This document shows positions 11,181 through 23,915 of a stretch of DNA of 64,000 nt, piece after piece. The DNA lies in contig NC_081408.1 of assembly GCF_030272615.1 (NCBI RefSeq), positions 304,825,950-304,889,949 of the forward strand. Direction: 5' to 3'. The stretch's first letter is position 1. Every line of letters begins with the position of its first letter. The notes under the pieces were generated by a model. It was given only the letters and a program-made list of their open reading frames with translations. It did not search any database and was not told where the DNA came from. The position numbers and the translations under genes are program-made. Source of the DNA: Cryptomeria japonica (Eukaryota > Streptophyta > Pinopsida > Cupressales > Cupressaceae).

Positions 11181-11886
11181 TCTACAAATTCCCCCCCCTG
11201 GATCAAACAAACACATGAACATCCAAATATGCCAATTAGGCGTTAACTCTATCCACGTCTATTTCATTCAAAATTGCTTTTTTAATATTTGGCAAGACAG
11301 TCTCCTTATTCCAATGGCTCCAATTTTAAAATTTTAAACCCTCATTAACAATATGATCCATAACAACATTATCAGTGAACGATGATAATACAATGTTAAA
11401 CTATTGTAAAAACAACAAAGATCCAACCACTTAAAACCCTAGTTCTACAGTTAGGATTCCACCATACACCAATGAAGAACCTAAAAGATGTAAATAATCA
11501 AAAAAACATGAAAGATTGTACCATTCACATTCTTATTAGGGTTTGATCTCCATTGTTTCCTATCTCCATTGATCTTTCTTGATATGGTTTCTCTTAGGTT
11601 TTGTATTATGCACAAGATCTCAACAAAGAACGGATTGTGGTTGTATAGACTATTAAAATTTCTAGAGCAATCGAATTGATAATTTTATCATGTCATATGT
11701 CAATCTGAACTACAAATATATAGGCAGAATAATGGTAATTTTCTTCTTTAAAATAGCACCCACAGGTATAACCAAATAACAAATACTTGCCCATATATAC
11801 TAACAAACCATAACAACTCACAAACAAATAAAACAAATAAATAGTCAAACAAGCATACATGAAAGATAATGATGGAATACCCAACA
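11181..11886 (-). repeat. probable 3' LTR, partial, of element C
   Basis: On the minus strand this begins TGTTGGGTATTCC at 11886, directly after a G-rich purine tract (11887-11900), the layout of a 3' LTR next to the RNase H end of element C. The far end is not clear and no second LTR copy was found to the right of C, so the limits are inferred. No gene is seen in this stretch. Confidence 0.5.
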
Positions 11887-11900
11887 TTACCCCCCTTATT
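11887..11900 (-). other. probable polypurine tract of element C
   Basis: Minus strand AATAAGGGGGGTAA immediately before TGTTGGG. It sits in the right place after the RNase H remnant at 11930-12667. Confidence 0.6.
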
Positions 11901-11929
11901 ACATCATTATTTTAAATTACTAATAAGAT

Positions 11930-12667
11930 AAATTTGAAATGTTTCAAACTTCACACATTTAAGAGGCTTGGTGAAAATATCAGCACATTGTTCCTGGGTT
12001 GAGCAGAATTTGAGCTAGATGTTGTTTTGTTGAACATGTTCTCGTATAAAGCGGCAGTCAACTTCAATATGTTTGGTTCATTCATGAAACATTGGTTTAT
12101 GTAAAATCTTGAGAACACTTTGATTGTCACAAAAGAGGATTGTAGGTTGGTTTTGTGGTACACCCAATCCTTCTAATATGCAATGTAGCCAAACTATTGC
12201 ACTTTCTACAAGATACTCTGCTTCTGTTGAGGAATGAACAACTTCATGACTTGCTTCTTACTTCCCCAAGAAATAGGACCATAACCAAAGAAGAAAAGAA
12301 ATCTAGATGTGGATTTCTGATCATTAACTCAACCTGCATAATCATCATGTGTATACCCTATCAAGAAGAATTGATCATCTCTTTTGTATTCCAAACCATG
12401 ATTCATTCTATCGTGGATATACCTTAGTGCCCATTTTGCTGCTTTGCAATGACACATTTTTGGTTCTTGCATGAATCTTGATAGATAATTAATAGCAAAA
12501 CTAATATCTAGTTTGGTATGAGTCAAGTAAATCAAACCTCCAATAATTTATCGATAGAGAGTTGCATTCACTTGAGGAGATGAATCAGAAACAAATACTA
12601 CAAACCTAATTCCATAGGTGTAGACATGGGTTTGGAATCCATCATCCTGAATTTCTTGAGTAGCGTC
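11930..12667 (-). pseudogene. element C pol 3' part: RT end and RNase H
   Basis: Minus-strand pieces read LLKKFRMMDSKPMSTPMEL (12667-12600), then LTHTKLDISFAINYLSRFMQ, GYTHDDYAG and FVTIKVFSRF with interspersed stops. These are the end of RT and RNase H of a copia lineage different from A, B and D. The frame is continued by 27875 onward, where KKYAKT precedes LLKKF once element B and one target copy are removed. Heavily mutated. Confidence 0.75.
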
Positions 12668-14194
12668 TGTTAGTTAGATGAGAGGGTGGGGGGGGGGTGA
12701 ATCAGATAACCTCAATAATAATTACTCTAATCAGATTCAACCTTAGTAGCATTTACTTGATATGCAACTTATGAGTGTAAATCATTCAAACTCATAAACA
12801 AATAAACATGAAACATTAAATCACATTTGATACCATATTTAACGTGGAAACCCTAATAGGGAAAAACCACTGTGGGATTTCGGACCCACAAGAAAATATA
12901 CTCTTCTAGAGTATGCCCGGTTAAAAGCAAATCCTGTTAAAGATTACATACACATTGCTAGATGTGACCCAGTCAATGGATTTCCCTCAGATCTGTTAGA
13001 ATCTTCACTTTGTTAGAAGTGACCTTGTCAAAGGATTTCAAACACTCATTCAGAATGTTACCTTCCAAGAGGATTTATAAATAAGACTGTTAAGTCCACT
13101 CGGTTAAGAGATTTCCTATCACTTTCAAACATAAATAACAGTAATAAAATATATCTGCAACTTCACATCTAAAATGTTAAAGAAGATTCTATGTGCTCAA
13201 TATGCTTAAGATAATCTTGTCATAAGACTTATCTTTCTCCTTGCTGGGCTTCTCAATCTGTTCTTCAATCAGATCTTCAATCTTCTGTACTTGGTAATCA
13301 CCTCTATAGCATCACTGTGCTTCAGTTTGCCCGCATTCTTGTTCAACAACATTACTTTATTTATAAGCAATTACCAACCACTTAATCTCCTTAATCACAT
13401 TTCCCATGATTAATCTTAGCCATCAGATCTTCAAACTTGACTAGGTTCATTGTATCCTTCGATCTGAAAAACATTTTATCTTGCCTTGAAACTTGTATAC
13501 CTTTCTTGGTACTTGTGCTCAGTTAGGTTCGTTCAATCTTTGTTGTAGATCTTACTCTTGAATTTTAATTGTCGTTGATCCTTAACAAACTTCTTGCACG
13601 ACATTCCTATCTTCAATAAACCTCCAGCTCATTGGCATCCTTCATTAAATAATGTATACACTTTATTTAATGCATTTTGTTACTGCTTGGTTGATACTCG
13701 GTTAATACTAAACTTTACTTGGTAGACATTATCTTCTCAGTGACTTTTTCATTCATTAACCGACATCGGTAACCTTGGAGTTTACCGACTAGCTCCTTGC
13801 TTGGTAAAATAGAATAGTATCAAACCTTTACTCATTCTATTACATGAAATCTTTTCCCCTTCTTGTTCAGTCTTTGAATACATATATATAGGATATCAAA
13901 ACAATCAAAACATCATAATCTCATCACTGTCAAACTTGGTAATAGTTTCCCATTGAATAAATTATTACTCCCCTTCATTTTCACATTCTTTCTATGTCAC
14001 TTACTGACATCTTTATACTCATCAAAACCTACTTTTTAAGATATGGCAAATCATACTGAATCAGAAAATCAATTGCTTGACATCAATGACAAAATAATAA
14101 TATTAAGACAATAATCATCCTTTATCAATTATATCATTCATCTCCAACAACCTTCTCAATATCATCAACTATCAAACTTATTGTAATACCAACA
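12668..14194 (-). repeat. element B 3' LTR
   Basis: Direct copy of 26325-27847. In element sense it starts TGTTGGTATTACAATAAG right after the polypurine tract and ends CTAACA. A TATA-like word (minus strand TTATAAATAA) lies near 13356-13367. Confidence 0.92.
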
Positions 14195-14206
14195 ATCTCC
14201 CCCTTT
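14195..14206 (-). other. element B polypurine tract
   Basis: Minus strand AAAGGGGGAGAT, directly before the 3' LTR. A second tract of the same sequence lies at 14292-14303 behind TTGTTGTCAAAG. Confidence 0.85.
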
Positions 14207-14522
14207 GGCATTGATGGCAATACCAACTTGATTTATTCCAATTGATTCAAACTATTGTTATTCTCCTGTTATCGTTGAGCTGTAAACAATCATCTCCCCC
14301 TTTGACAACAATGCCAAAAGTAAGACTGATCCATAATTACTCCCCCCGTGAAGTAATTTCCTTGCAGTTTAAACATATACAAATGTATCTCGGTCAGAGC
14401 AATTTGTCTTCATTCACTATATCTTGCACAACTTTAGACATCCTTCTGAAGTGTGTAAATCAACATCAACTTACAAATAGTATTCTTTGGAGTCATAGAA
14501 TTGATGTTATCATTGAACTCTA

Positions 14523-16356
14523 TCAGTCAGTGCTAGATAGGGGTAGGACCCCTAACTTACTTCTGAGATACTCAAAGGTGTCCCTTGGCAGTGGCTTTGT
14601 GAAGATGTTTGTGATTTGTTCCTTTGTGCTAACATATTCTAGTGCAACATTCTTTTCTTGAACTTCTTCTCGAAGATAATGATACTTTATAGAGATATGT
14701 TTTGTCTTAGAGTGCATTACCAGATTCTTTGAAATGTTAATAGCACTTGTATTATCACAAAATATAGTTACTGGCCTGGTAACTGTCTCATTCATTCCTT
14801 CCAATAGTTGTTTGATCCATGCTATATTGGTACAATTCAATGTTGGAGCGACATATTCAGCTTCAGCTATTGATAGTGAAATGCATCCTTGTTTCTTGCT
14901 AAGCCAACTTACTAGTCTTTCTCCCAAAAAGAAAGCTCCACCGCTTGTGCTTTTCCTATCATCAATATTTGCTGCCCAATCAGCATCAGTATAGACTTTT
15001 AAGTCAAAATCATTCCTCTTTTCATATAGTAGACCATAATGTTCAGTGCCTTTCAAATAACTGAAAATTCTCTTGACTACTATCATATGAGTTTCTTTGG
15101 GATTTGCAGAAAATCTTGCAGCTATACCTACTGCATGTGCTATATTAGGCCTGCTGTGAACTACATATTGAAACTTTCCAATCATAGATCAGTAAAGTGT
15201 CTCATCAACAGATGCAGATTCATCATTCTTTGATAGTTTACAATTATTAGTCATAGGAGTACTTACAGGTTTAGAATCCTCCATTCCAAATTTCTTCAAG
15301 ATTTCCTTTATATACTTGGATTGAGTAAAAAAAATCCCATTTTTCATTTGTAGTATTTATAAACCTATAAAATACTTTATCTCACCGATTAATGACATCT
15401 CAAATTCTTTGCACATTTCATTTCCAAAGTTATTACATAAAGAATAATTTTCACAAAAAATAATATCATCAACAAATATGACTAACATCAATATTCCATT
15501 CTCATCATTCTTCATATACATGTTGTTGTTCTCACTAGTCCTTATAAATCCAATCTTTAATAAGTAAGAGTGCAACCTTTCATACCATGCTCTAGGTGCT
15601 TTCTTTAGACCATATAAAGCCTTGTTCAACTTACATACCTAGTCTCTATTCTTCTCTTCAATAAATCCTTCAGGTTGTTCAATATATACTTCTTCTTCTA
15701 GTATACCATTCAAAAATGTAGGTTTAACATCCATTTGATATACCTTTAAATTTTTGTAAGTAGCATATGCCAACAATGTTCTTACTCCTTCAAGTCTTGC
15801 TATAGGTGCAAAAGTCTCTCCATAGTCTATTCCTTCTTCTTGAGCATAACCTTTGCAAACTAGCCTTTCTTTAATCTGAATGACCTCACCTTTTTCATTT
15901 AGCTTATTCCTGAAAATCCATTTTGTACCGATTACATTTTTCTGTTTTGGTCTTGGGACCAGTTTCCAGTGTCCATGTTTCATTTTTCTTGATTTAATCA
16001 ATCTCTTCTATCATAGCATTTACCCAATCTTCATTGCTTAATGCCTCTTTTACTATCCTCGGTTCAAATTCGGATATCAGACATGTGTTGTGTCTCAGTT
16101 TGTTCCTTGTCATCACTAGAGCATCCTTATCTCCTATAATCTCACTTGATGCATGATTTCTTCTGACATATTTTGCTAATATAGGCTCAGTAGGATCTGG
16201 ATGATCTTCTTCATCACTCAGTAACTGAGTAATTTCTTCATTGGCTTTCTCGGTAAAACTTGTCAGTTGTACATATACAAACTCTTCATAATCTTCTGGT
16301 TCTTTGGAGTTTCATTCATCATTCCTTTATGCATATTCATCAATTTTCAAATTTGC
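14523..16356 (-). pseudogene. element B pol: linker, reverse transcriptase, RNase H
   Basis: Minus strand. RT words are [41 protein letters not shown] and FVDDIIF (15470-15450, intact). RNase H has KVYTDADWAANIDDRKS and SIAEAEYVA, then CDNTSAINISKN and TKPLPRDTFEYL, ending with SSTD at 14523. The frame is closed by stops near 15638 and near 15357, among others. Relative to the sister copy D, seven extra bases (about 15961-15967) shift the frame just before VPRPK. The left edge of the linker (16356) is the D insertion point. Confidence 0.9.
16352..16356 (+). repeat. target site duplication of element D, left
   Basis: TTTGC here is repeated at 23911-23915 on the other side of element D. Both belong to the GAAAGTGCAAAT segment of element B. 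Confidence 0.93.
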
Positions 16357-17808
16357 TGTTGGCATTTCAATAAGGATATTGAGAAGGTTGTTGATGATTA
16401 TGGATATAACTGATTAAGGATGTTTACTGTCTTAATATTATTATTTTGTCATTGATGTCAAGAAATTGATTTTCTAATTCAGTATGATGTTGCCATATCT
16501 TAAGAAGTATGATTTGATGAGTATAAAGATGTCAGTAAAAGACATAGATAGATTGTGATGAATAAGGGGAGAAATAAGTTATTCAATGGGCAACTATTAC
16601 CGAGTTAGACAATGATGAGATCATGATGTTTAGATTGTTTTGATATCCTACATATGTTGTTGAGTGTAAGGTTAATACTATACTATGTTACCGAGCAAAG
16701 AAACTAGTCAGTAAACCCTAAGGTTATTGCTATCGGTTAATGAAGGTGGAATGTCTACTAAGTGAAGTTTAGTATTTACCGAGTTACAACCGAGCTGTAA
16801 CAGAATGCATTAAATGATTAAAAGCGTTATTTAATGAAGGAAGCTAATGAGCTAGAATTGATTAAATGATTGGTATGTTGTGCATGAAGTTTGTTAAAGA
16901 ATCTATGGCAATGGAAGATCGATAGAAAGATCTACAGCTCAGTTTGAACTGCAATACCTTAGCACAAGTTCTAAGAAATGTATGCAAGTTCCAAGGCTAA
17001 AACCTTTTCATATCGAATGATACATTGAACTTGGTCAAGTTTGAAGATCTGATGGCTATGATTGATCATGGGATATGTGATCAAGGAGATTAAGCGGTTA
17101 GCAAATTGTTTATAAATAAGGAACTATTGATAAACAATGTATGCGGGCAAGTGTAAACACAAGGATGCTACATAGTGATTACCAAGCATAGAAGCTTGAA
17201 GACCTATTTGATTAATAGAGTATAGAGCCCAACAGAGGGACAGGATAAGTCCTATGACTAGATTGTATTGAGCAAATAAGAATCTACTTTAGCATTTTAG
17301 ATGCAAAGTTGTAGATATATTTTTATTACTGTTATTTTGTGAAGTGACAAAAAATCTCTTAACAGAGTGGACTTAACAGTCTTATTTGTAAAACCCTCTA
17401 GCAAGGTGACATTCTGATTGAGTGTTTGAAACCCTTTAACAAGGTGAAGATCCTAACAGATCTGAGGGAAATCCCTTAACCGGGTCACATCTAGCAATGT
17501 GTTTGTAATCTTTAACAAGATTTTCTTTTAACCAAGCATACTCTAGAAGAGTATATTTCTTAGTGGGTCCGAAATCCCACAGTGGTTTTTCCCTATTTGG
17601 GTTTCCACGTTAAATCTGGTGTTAAATGTGTTGTGATGTTTTTTGTTTATGAGTTTTCATGTTTTACAATTTTGGTTACTTATATCTGTTAAAGCTACCG
17701 AGGTTGAATCTGTTGATTTTATGGAAGATTAGGTTTGTATGATTCAACCCCCCCCTCTCATCTTGTCAGCTTGGCATCTATACTTAACAACTAGTATCAG
17801 AACTATCA
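16357..17808 (+). repeat. element D 5' LTR
   Basis: Starts TGTTGGCATTTCAATAAGG and ends AACTATCA. A TATA-like TTTATAAATAAGG at 17108-17120 is a candidate promoter. The CCCACAGTGGTTTTTCCC word typical of these LTR tails lies near 17578. Confidence 0.95.
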
Positions 17809-17810
17809 AT

Positions 17811-17822
17811 TGGTATCAGAGC
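17811..17822 (+). other. element D primer binding site
   Basis: TGGTATCAGAGC, a perfect match to the word complementary to the initiator methionine tRNA 3' end, two bases after the LTR. A decayed echo (TAGTATCAGAAC) lies inside the LTR end just before it. Confidence 0.93.
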
Positions 17823-17873
17823 TTTGGACTTTGGAAGAAAACTTTTAAAGGTACTTGAGGAAAAGATCCAAAG

Positions 17874-18780
17874 ATGTATAAGAGGGATGCACCGAAGCTG
17901 AACAAGTCAAGCTTCTCTACATGGCAGAAAAGGATGAAGCTGCACCTATCAGGAATTGGAGAATATATTGTGTATTATCTGGAGAATGATTTCATTACAC
18001 CTAGCATCTATCCATTGACAATGGAAGAGATAAAGGCAAAGCAAGAACATATTCAAGCAATGATTGAAATAACATCCGCATTGACCGACTCAGAGTTTAA
18101 TGATCTAGAGGGCTGCAATGATGCCAAGGCAATGTGGGACAAGCTCATATTTGTGTATGGCCGTGATGAACATGTTCAAAGAGAAAAAGTGGATAGTCTA
18201 AGAGGACAACTTGAACCCATGAGAATGAATGAAGGTGAAAACATATCCCAATATAGTACAAGGTTAAAGGAGATTGTCAATCAAATCAAAGGAGCAGGAG
18301 GAACCATTGAAGAGAAGGATGTCACAAGTAAGTTATTAAGAACCCTTCTACCAGCTTATGCAATCCGAGTCTCTGCAATCAATGAATTGAGGTCTATACC
18401 CAATATGCCAGTTTCTTTGGATGCTACTATTGGTAAGCTACATGCATTTGAGTTAAGTAACTTTGATAATAGTGGGTCTTCGGTAAATAAAATTGAGTCT
18501 ACGTTTAGTTCTTTTCATCTTGATGAATCTGATGATTACAATGATAGAAAATATAAGTACTCTGAAGGGAATCACAGTGGAGCAAGTGAAAGATTTCACA
18601 AAAACATGGAGGAGGTACACAAACTTTATGAAGAAATTAGAAAGCAAGAAGAGTTTGAAGCACTATTAGCCAAAAGGCTACCGAGAGGAAATGGTAAGTA
18701 CAAAGGAAAGTTGCCTTTGAAATGTTTTAACTATGATAGAATAGGAAATATGGCTTCTAATTGCCCTACAAAGAATCCAA
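17874..18780 (+). pseudogene. element D gag
   Basis: Starts MYKRDAPKLNKSSFSTWQKR 52 bases after the primer site. Capsid words match B and A (DEHVQREKVDSLRGQLE, LRTLLPAYAIRVSAI). The zinc knuckle near residue 283 reads CFNYDRIGNMASNC, so the second Cys and the His are lost. B keeps the full CFNCDKIGHMASNC. A one-base frameshift at about 18763-18785 then moves translation out of the protease frame. The annotated frame runs on to 18872 out of register. Confidence 0.9.
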
Positions 18781-20593
18781 TGAAAAGAGAGATTACCGAG
18801 ATGACAGACAGAAAAATAATCATTACAGAGGACACCGAGACTTTAGAAGAAGAGACAAAAAGACGTGTCTAATAGCTGATGAGGAATCCAATGATGATAA
18901 ATCAGATGAAACTGATATAGAGGAAGTTGTTTATGTGGCTATCAAAGATGGATCAGATGAAGAAAGGTATGAAGAAAAAGATTTAATATCTCACATAAAT
19001 ACTAATGATTCTTGGATCATAGATAGTGGAAGCTCACATCACATGATAGGTGATAAACACAAGTTTGTTATGTTAGAAGATTATGATGGAGGTTATGTAA
19101 GATTTGGTAATGATGCACCATGTCTAGTGAGAGGTAAAGGATCTATAAAACTTCTTGACAATGCTAAATGTAATGATGTTTATTGGGTTGAAGGTTTGAA
19201 ATACAATTTGTTGAGTGTAGCATAGCTAAACAATACAGGATACTGAATAGAGTTTCAGAAAGGAATTGTCAAAGTTCATGACAAGCATGGGAAGTTAGCA
19301 GCTACCAGGACATAAACAAAAGGTAACACATTTCACCTTGACTCAACTCAGGATAATTGTCTTTATGCAAAGATAGATGATACCTGGTTATGGCATAAAA
19401 GGTTTTGTCATGTAAATTTTGATAATCTGATCAAAATAAGCAAGAAGCACCGAGTAAGAGGTCTACCGAGTTTGGAAAAACCTGAGAATGCTATGTGTCG
19501 AGGATGCCAAATGGGTAAGATGACAAAATCAAGCTTTACAAGTAAGTCCTACACTTCTAAGGGAATTTTAGATCTTCTGCACACTGATCTTTGTGGTCCT
19601 ATGAAAGTTCAAAGTTATTATGGTGATAAGTACTTCATATTATTTGTGGATGATTACTCAAGGATGATGTCAGTAATGTTTTTAAAAGAAAAATCAGAGG
19701 CTTTTCAAATGTTTAAATGGTACAAGGCAAGAGTTGAAAATGAAACAGGAAGACAACTGAAATGTCTTAGATCAGATAGAGGAGGAGAGTTTACCTCTGA
19801 TGAGTTTAACTTATTCTGTAATGATCATGGTATAAAAAGACAAGTCTCTGCATTGAGAACTCCATAGCAAAATGGGATAGCTGAGAGAAGAAACAGATCA
19901 ATTGTGGATTGTCCAAGAACCTTGATGATAGAAAAGAAGGTACCTCAAACATTTTGGAGAGAAGCAATCAACACTGCTGTTTACACCCTGAACCGAGTAC
20001 AATTGAAGAAAGGAACCTTGAAGACACCATATGAAATCTAGTATGACAAGAAACCTAATGTAAGTTATTTCAAAATCTTTGGAAGTAGATGCTATGTACA
20101 CAAAGATGATAGAAATGGAAAGTTTGATCAAAAAAGTGAAGAAGGAACATTTCTTGGTTATTCTTCTACAAGTAAAGCATTTAAATGTCTGATCAAATCC
20201 TCTAACAAAATAGTAGAAAGTGCAAATGTGAAAATTGATGAATTTGCAGAAAGAAATGATGAAGGAAATTCTAAAGAACTAGAAGATTATGAAGGATTTG
20301 TATATGTTCAACCAAGAAGTTCTACCGAGAAAACTGTTGAAGGAAATGAAGAGAATGTTCAGTTACCAAGTAATGAAGAAGATCATACAGAGCCTACTAA
20401 GCCTATGTTATCCAAGTATGTTAGAAGGAATCATGCATCAAGTCTGATTAGAGGAGATAAGGATGATCTAGTGATGACAAGAAACAAACTGAGATAGAAC
20501 ACATGTCTGATATCTGAATTTGAACCAAGAATAGTGAAAGAGGCATTTAAAAGTGAAGATTGGGTAAATGCTATGACATAAGAGATTGATCAA
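18761..20593 (+). pseudogene. element D protease, integrase and linker
   Basis: The plus frame contains WIIDSGSSHHMIG (protease, near 19013), WLWHKRFCHVNFDN and CRGCQMGKM, then HTDLCGPMKVQ, LRSDRGGEF and AERRN, so the catalytic D, D and E are all kept. Stops in this one frame: TAG 19223, TGA 19244, TAA 19313, TAG 19865, TAG 20039, TAG 20495 and TAA 20579. By comparison with B and A, most fall where Gln or Trp is expected. The integrase fold is otherwise well preserved (FWREAINTAVYTLNR, FKIFGSRCY). Confidence 0.9.
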
Positions 20594-22057
20594 ATGAAGA
20601 AGAATGACACATGGACACTAGTCCCAAGACCGAAGGACAAAAATGTAATTGGTACAAAGTGGATTTTCAGAAACAAGCTGAATGAAAAAGGTGAGGTCAT
20701 TCAAAATAAAGTAAGACTAGTTTGCAAAGGATATGCTCAAGAAGAGGGAATTGATTATGGTGAGACTTTTGCACCTGTGGCAAGACTTGAAGGAGTAAGA
20801 ACATTATTGGCATATGCTACTTTCAAAAATTTCAAAGTATATCAAATGGATGTCAAATCTGCATTTCTGAATGGTATATTATAAGAAGAAGTTTATATTG
20901 AACAACTTGAAGGATTTGTTGAAGACAAGAAAAAAGATCAGGTATGTAAATTGAACAAAGCATTATATGGTTTGAAACAAGCACCTAGAGCATCGTATGA
21001 GAGATTTCACTCTTATTTGATCAAGATTGGTTTTATAAGAACAAGTGAAAACAACAATATGTACATGAAGAATGATGAAAATGGAATACTGATCTTAGCC
21101 ATATTTGTTGAAGATATTATCTTTTGTGGAAATGACTCTTTATGCAAGAACTTTGGAAATGAAATGAGCAAAGAATTTGAGATATCATTAATCGGTGAGA
21201 TAAAATATTTTATAGGTTTACAGATACTGCAAATGAAAGATGAGATTTTCATTACTCAATCCAAGTACATAAAGGAAATCTTGAAGAAATTTGGAATGGA
21301 GGACTCAAAACCAGTAAGTACTCCTATGACTACCAACTATAAATTATCAAAGAATGATGAATCTGCATCTGTTGATGAGACACTTTACCGATCCATGATT
21401 GGAAAGCTACAATATGTTGTTCACAATAGACCAGACATAGCACATGCAGTAGGTATAGTTGCAAGATTTTCTACAGATCCCAAGGAAACACACATGACAA
21501 CAATCAAGAGAATTTTTAGATACTTGAAAGGTACTGAAGATTATGGCTTAGTATATAACAAGAGAAATTATTTTGATTTAAAAGTTTATACTGATGCTGA
21601 TTGGGCAGGCAACATAGATGACAGGAAAAGCACAAGTGCTGGAGCTTTCTTTTTAGGAGAAAGACTAGTGAGTTGGCTTAGCAAGAAACAAGGATGTGTT
21701 TCACAGTCAATAGCAAAAGCTGAATATGTTGCTGCAACATTGAATTTTACTAATATAGCATGGATCAAACAATTGTTGGAAGGTATAAATGAGAAAATTA
21801 CCAAGCCAGTAACTATATTCTGTGACAATACTAGTGCCATTAACATTTCAAAGAATCATGTTATGCACTCTAAGACAAAGCACATCTCTATCAAATATCA
21901 TTATCTTAGAGAAGAATTTCAAGAGAAGAAAGTGGTGTTCGAGTATGTTAGCACAAAGGAACAAATAGCAGATATCTTCACCAAGCCACTGCCAAGGGAC
22001 ACTTTTGAGTATCTCAGAAGTAAGTTAGGGGTTCTACCCCTATCTTCTACTCACTGA
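20594..22057 (+). pseudogene. element D reverse transcriptase and RNase H
   Basis: Same frame as the integrase part. RT words are [28 protein letters not shown] and [12 protein letters not shown]. The active-site FVDD reads FVED (near 21107), changing a metal-binding Asp to Glu. A TAA at 20882 stands where B reads Glu. The remaining 368 codons run open through RNase H (KVYTDADWAGNIDDRKS, AKAEYVAATLN, CDNTSAINISKN) to SSTH, the normal end. This is the longest open piece of pol in the window. Confidence 0.92.
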
Positions 22058-22287
22058 CCGAGTTCAGTGAAAACATCAATTCGATGAATCTACAGAATAT
22101 TATGTGTGGATTGATGCTTATTTACACACTTTAGGAGATTTTCTAAAGGTGTGCAGAAAACAAAAATAGGGAACAAAAATTGTAGACATAATGCTATGAC
22201 CAAGACTGAGTTGACACATAACAGCAAGGAATTCACTTCTCAGTGGAAGAAATCATATTTTAGTTCTTTACTTTTTGGCATTGTTGT

Positions 22288-22418
22288 CAAAGGGGGAGAA
22301 GACTAATGTATGGGGGAGAAGTCTGATGATAGTGGGAGAGCATTTTAGAATCTCACAACAATCCAAATCAATTAGATCAAATCAATTAGTTTTGCTATCA
22401 ATGCCAAAGGGGGAGATT
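22288..22418 (+). other. element D polypurine tracts (distal and proximal)
   Basis: The proximal tract AAAGGGGGAGAT (22407-22418) abuts the 3' LTR and is the expected plus-strand primer. A distal tract AAAGGGGGAGAA (22289-22300) follows TTTGGCATTGTTGTC. Two weaker GGGGGAGA/GTGGGAGA words lie between them. Confidence 0.8.
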
Positions 22419-23910
22419 GTTGGCATTTCAATAAGGATATTAAGAAGGTTGTTGATGATTATGGATATAACTGATTAAGGATGTTTACTGTCATAATATT
22501 ATTATTTTGTCATTGATGTCAAGAAATTGATTTTCTAATTGAGTATGATGTTGCCATATCTTAAGAAGTATGATTTGATGAGTATAAAGATGTTGGTAAA
22601 AGACACAGAAAGATTGTGATGAATAAGGGGAGAAATAAGTTATTCAATGGGCAACTATTATCGAGTTAGACAATGATGAGATCATGATGTTTAAATTGTT
22701 TTGATATCCTACATATGTTGTTGATTGTAAGGTTAATACTATACTATGTTACCGAGCAAAGAACCTAGTCGATAAACCCTAAGGAACCTAGTCAGTAAAC
22801 CCTAAGGTTATCACTATCGGTTAATGAAGGCAGAATGTCTACCAAGTGAAGTTTAGTTTTTACTGAGTTGCAACTGATCTGTAACAAAATGCATTAAATG
22901 ATTAAAAGTGTTATTTAATGAAGGAAGCTGATGAGCTAGAATTGATTAAATGATTGGTATGTCGTGCATGAAGTTTGTTAAAGAATCTATGGCAATGGAA
23001 GATCGGAAAAAAGATCTACAACTCAGATTGAACCGCAATACCTTAGCACAAGTTCCAAGAAATGTATGCAAGTTCCAAGGTGAGGTAAAACATTTTTAGA
23101 TCGAAGGATACATTGAACCTGGTCAAGTTTGAAGATCTGATGGCTATGATTGATCATGGGATATGTGATCAAGGAGATTAAGCGGTTAGTAAATTGTTTA
23201 TAAATAAGGAACTGTTGATAAACAATGTATGCGGGCAAGTGTAAGCACAGGGATGCTACATAGTGATTACTGAGCATAGAAGCTTGAAGACCTGTTGGAT
23301 TAATAGAGTATAGAGCCCAGCAGAGGGACAAGATAAGTCCTATGACCAGATTGTATTGAGCAAATAAGAATCTGCTTTAGCATTTTAGATGCAAAGTTGC
23401 AAATATATTTTTATTACTGTTATTTTGTGAAGTGATAGAAAATCTCTTAACCAAGTGGACTTAACAGTCTTATTTGTAAAACCCTCTAGCAAGGTGACAT
23501 TCTGATTGAGTGTTTGAAACCCTTTAACAAGGTCACTTCTAACAAGGTAAAGATCCTAATAGATCTGAGGGAAATCCCTTAACTGGGTCACATCTAGCAA
23601 TGTGTTTGTAATCTTTAACAGGATTTTCTTTTAACCGAGCATACTCTAGAAGAGTATATTTCTTAGTGGGTCCGAAATCCCACAGTGGTTTTTCCCTATT
23701 TGGGTTTCCACGTTAAATTTGGTGTTAAATGTGTTGTGATGTTTTTTGTTTATGAGTTTCCACGTATTATAGTTTTGGTTACTTATATCTGTTAAAGCTA
23801 TCAAGGTTGAATCTATTGATTTTATGAAAGATTAAGTTTGTATGATTCACCCCCCCATCTTATCTTGTCAACTTGGCATCTGTACTTAACAACTAGTATT
23901 AGAACTATCA
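22419..23910 (+). repeat. element D 3' LTR
   Basis: Copy of 16357-17808 but 40 bases longer. Part of the excess is a short tandem duplication near 22765-22808 (AACCTAGTC..TAAACCCTAAGG twice). Ends AACTATCA before TTTGC. Confidence 0.95.
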
Positions 23911-23915
23911 TTTGC

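Larger units (their letters stand above)
16357..23910 (+). mobile_element. element D: Ty1/copia retrotransposon nested in its relative B
   Basis: Complete structure: LTR 16357-17808, AT spacer, primer site 17811-17822, gag-pol 17874-22057, polypurine tract 22407-22418, LTR 22419-23910, with TTTGC duplicated on both sides. D and B share almost the same polyprotein and LTR, yet lie in opposite orientation, with D in B's integrase-RT linker. D's LTRs differ at only about seven of the first ~225 bases. Together with the nesting, that makes D younger than B. It has one frameshift and about nine in-frame stops, so it is not autonomous now. Confidence 0.95.
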
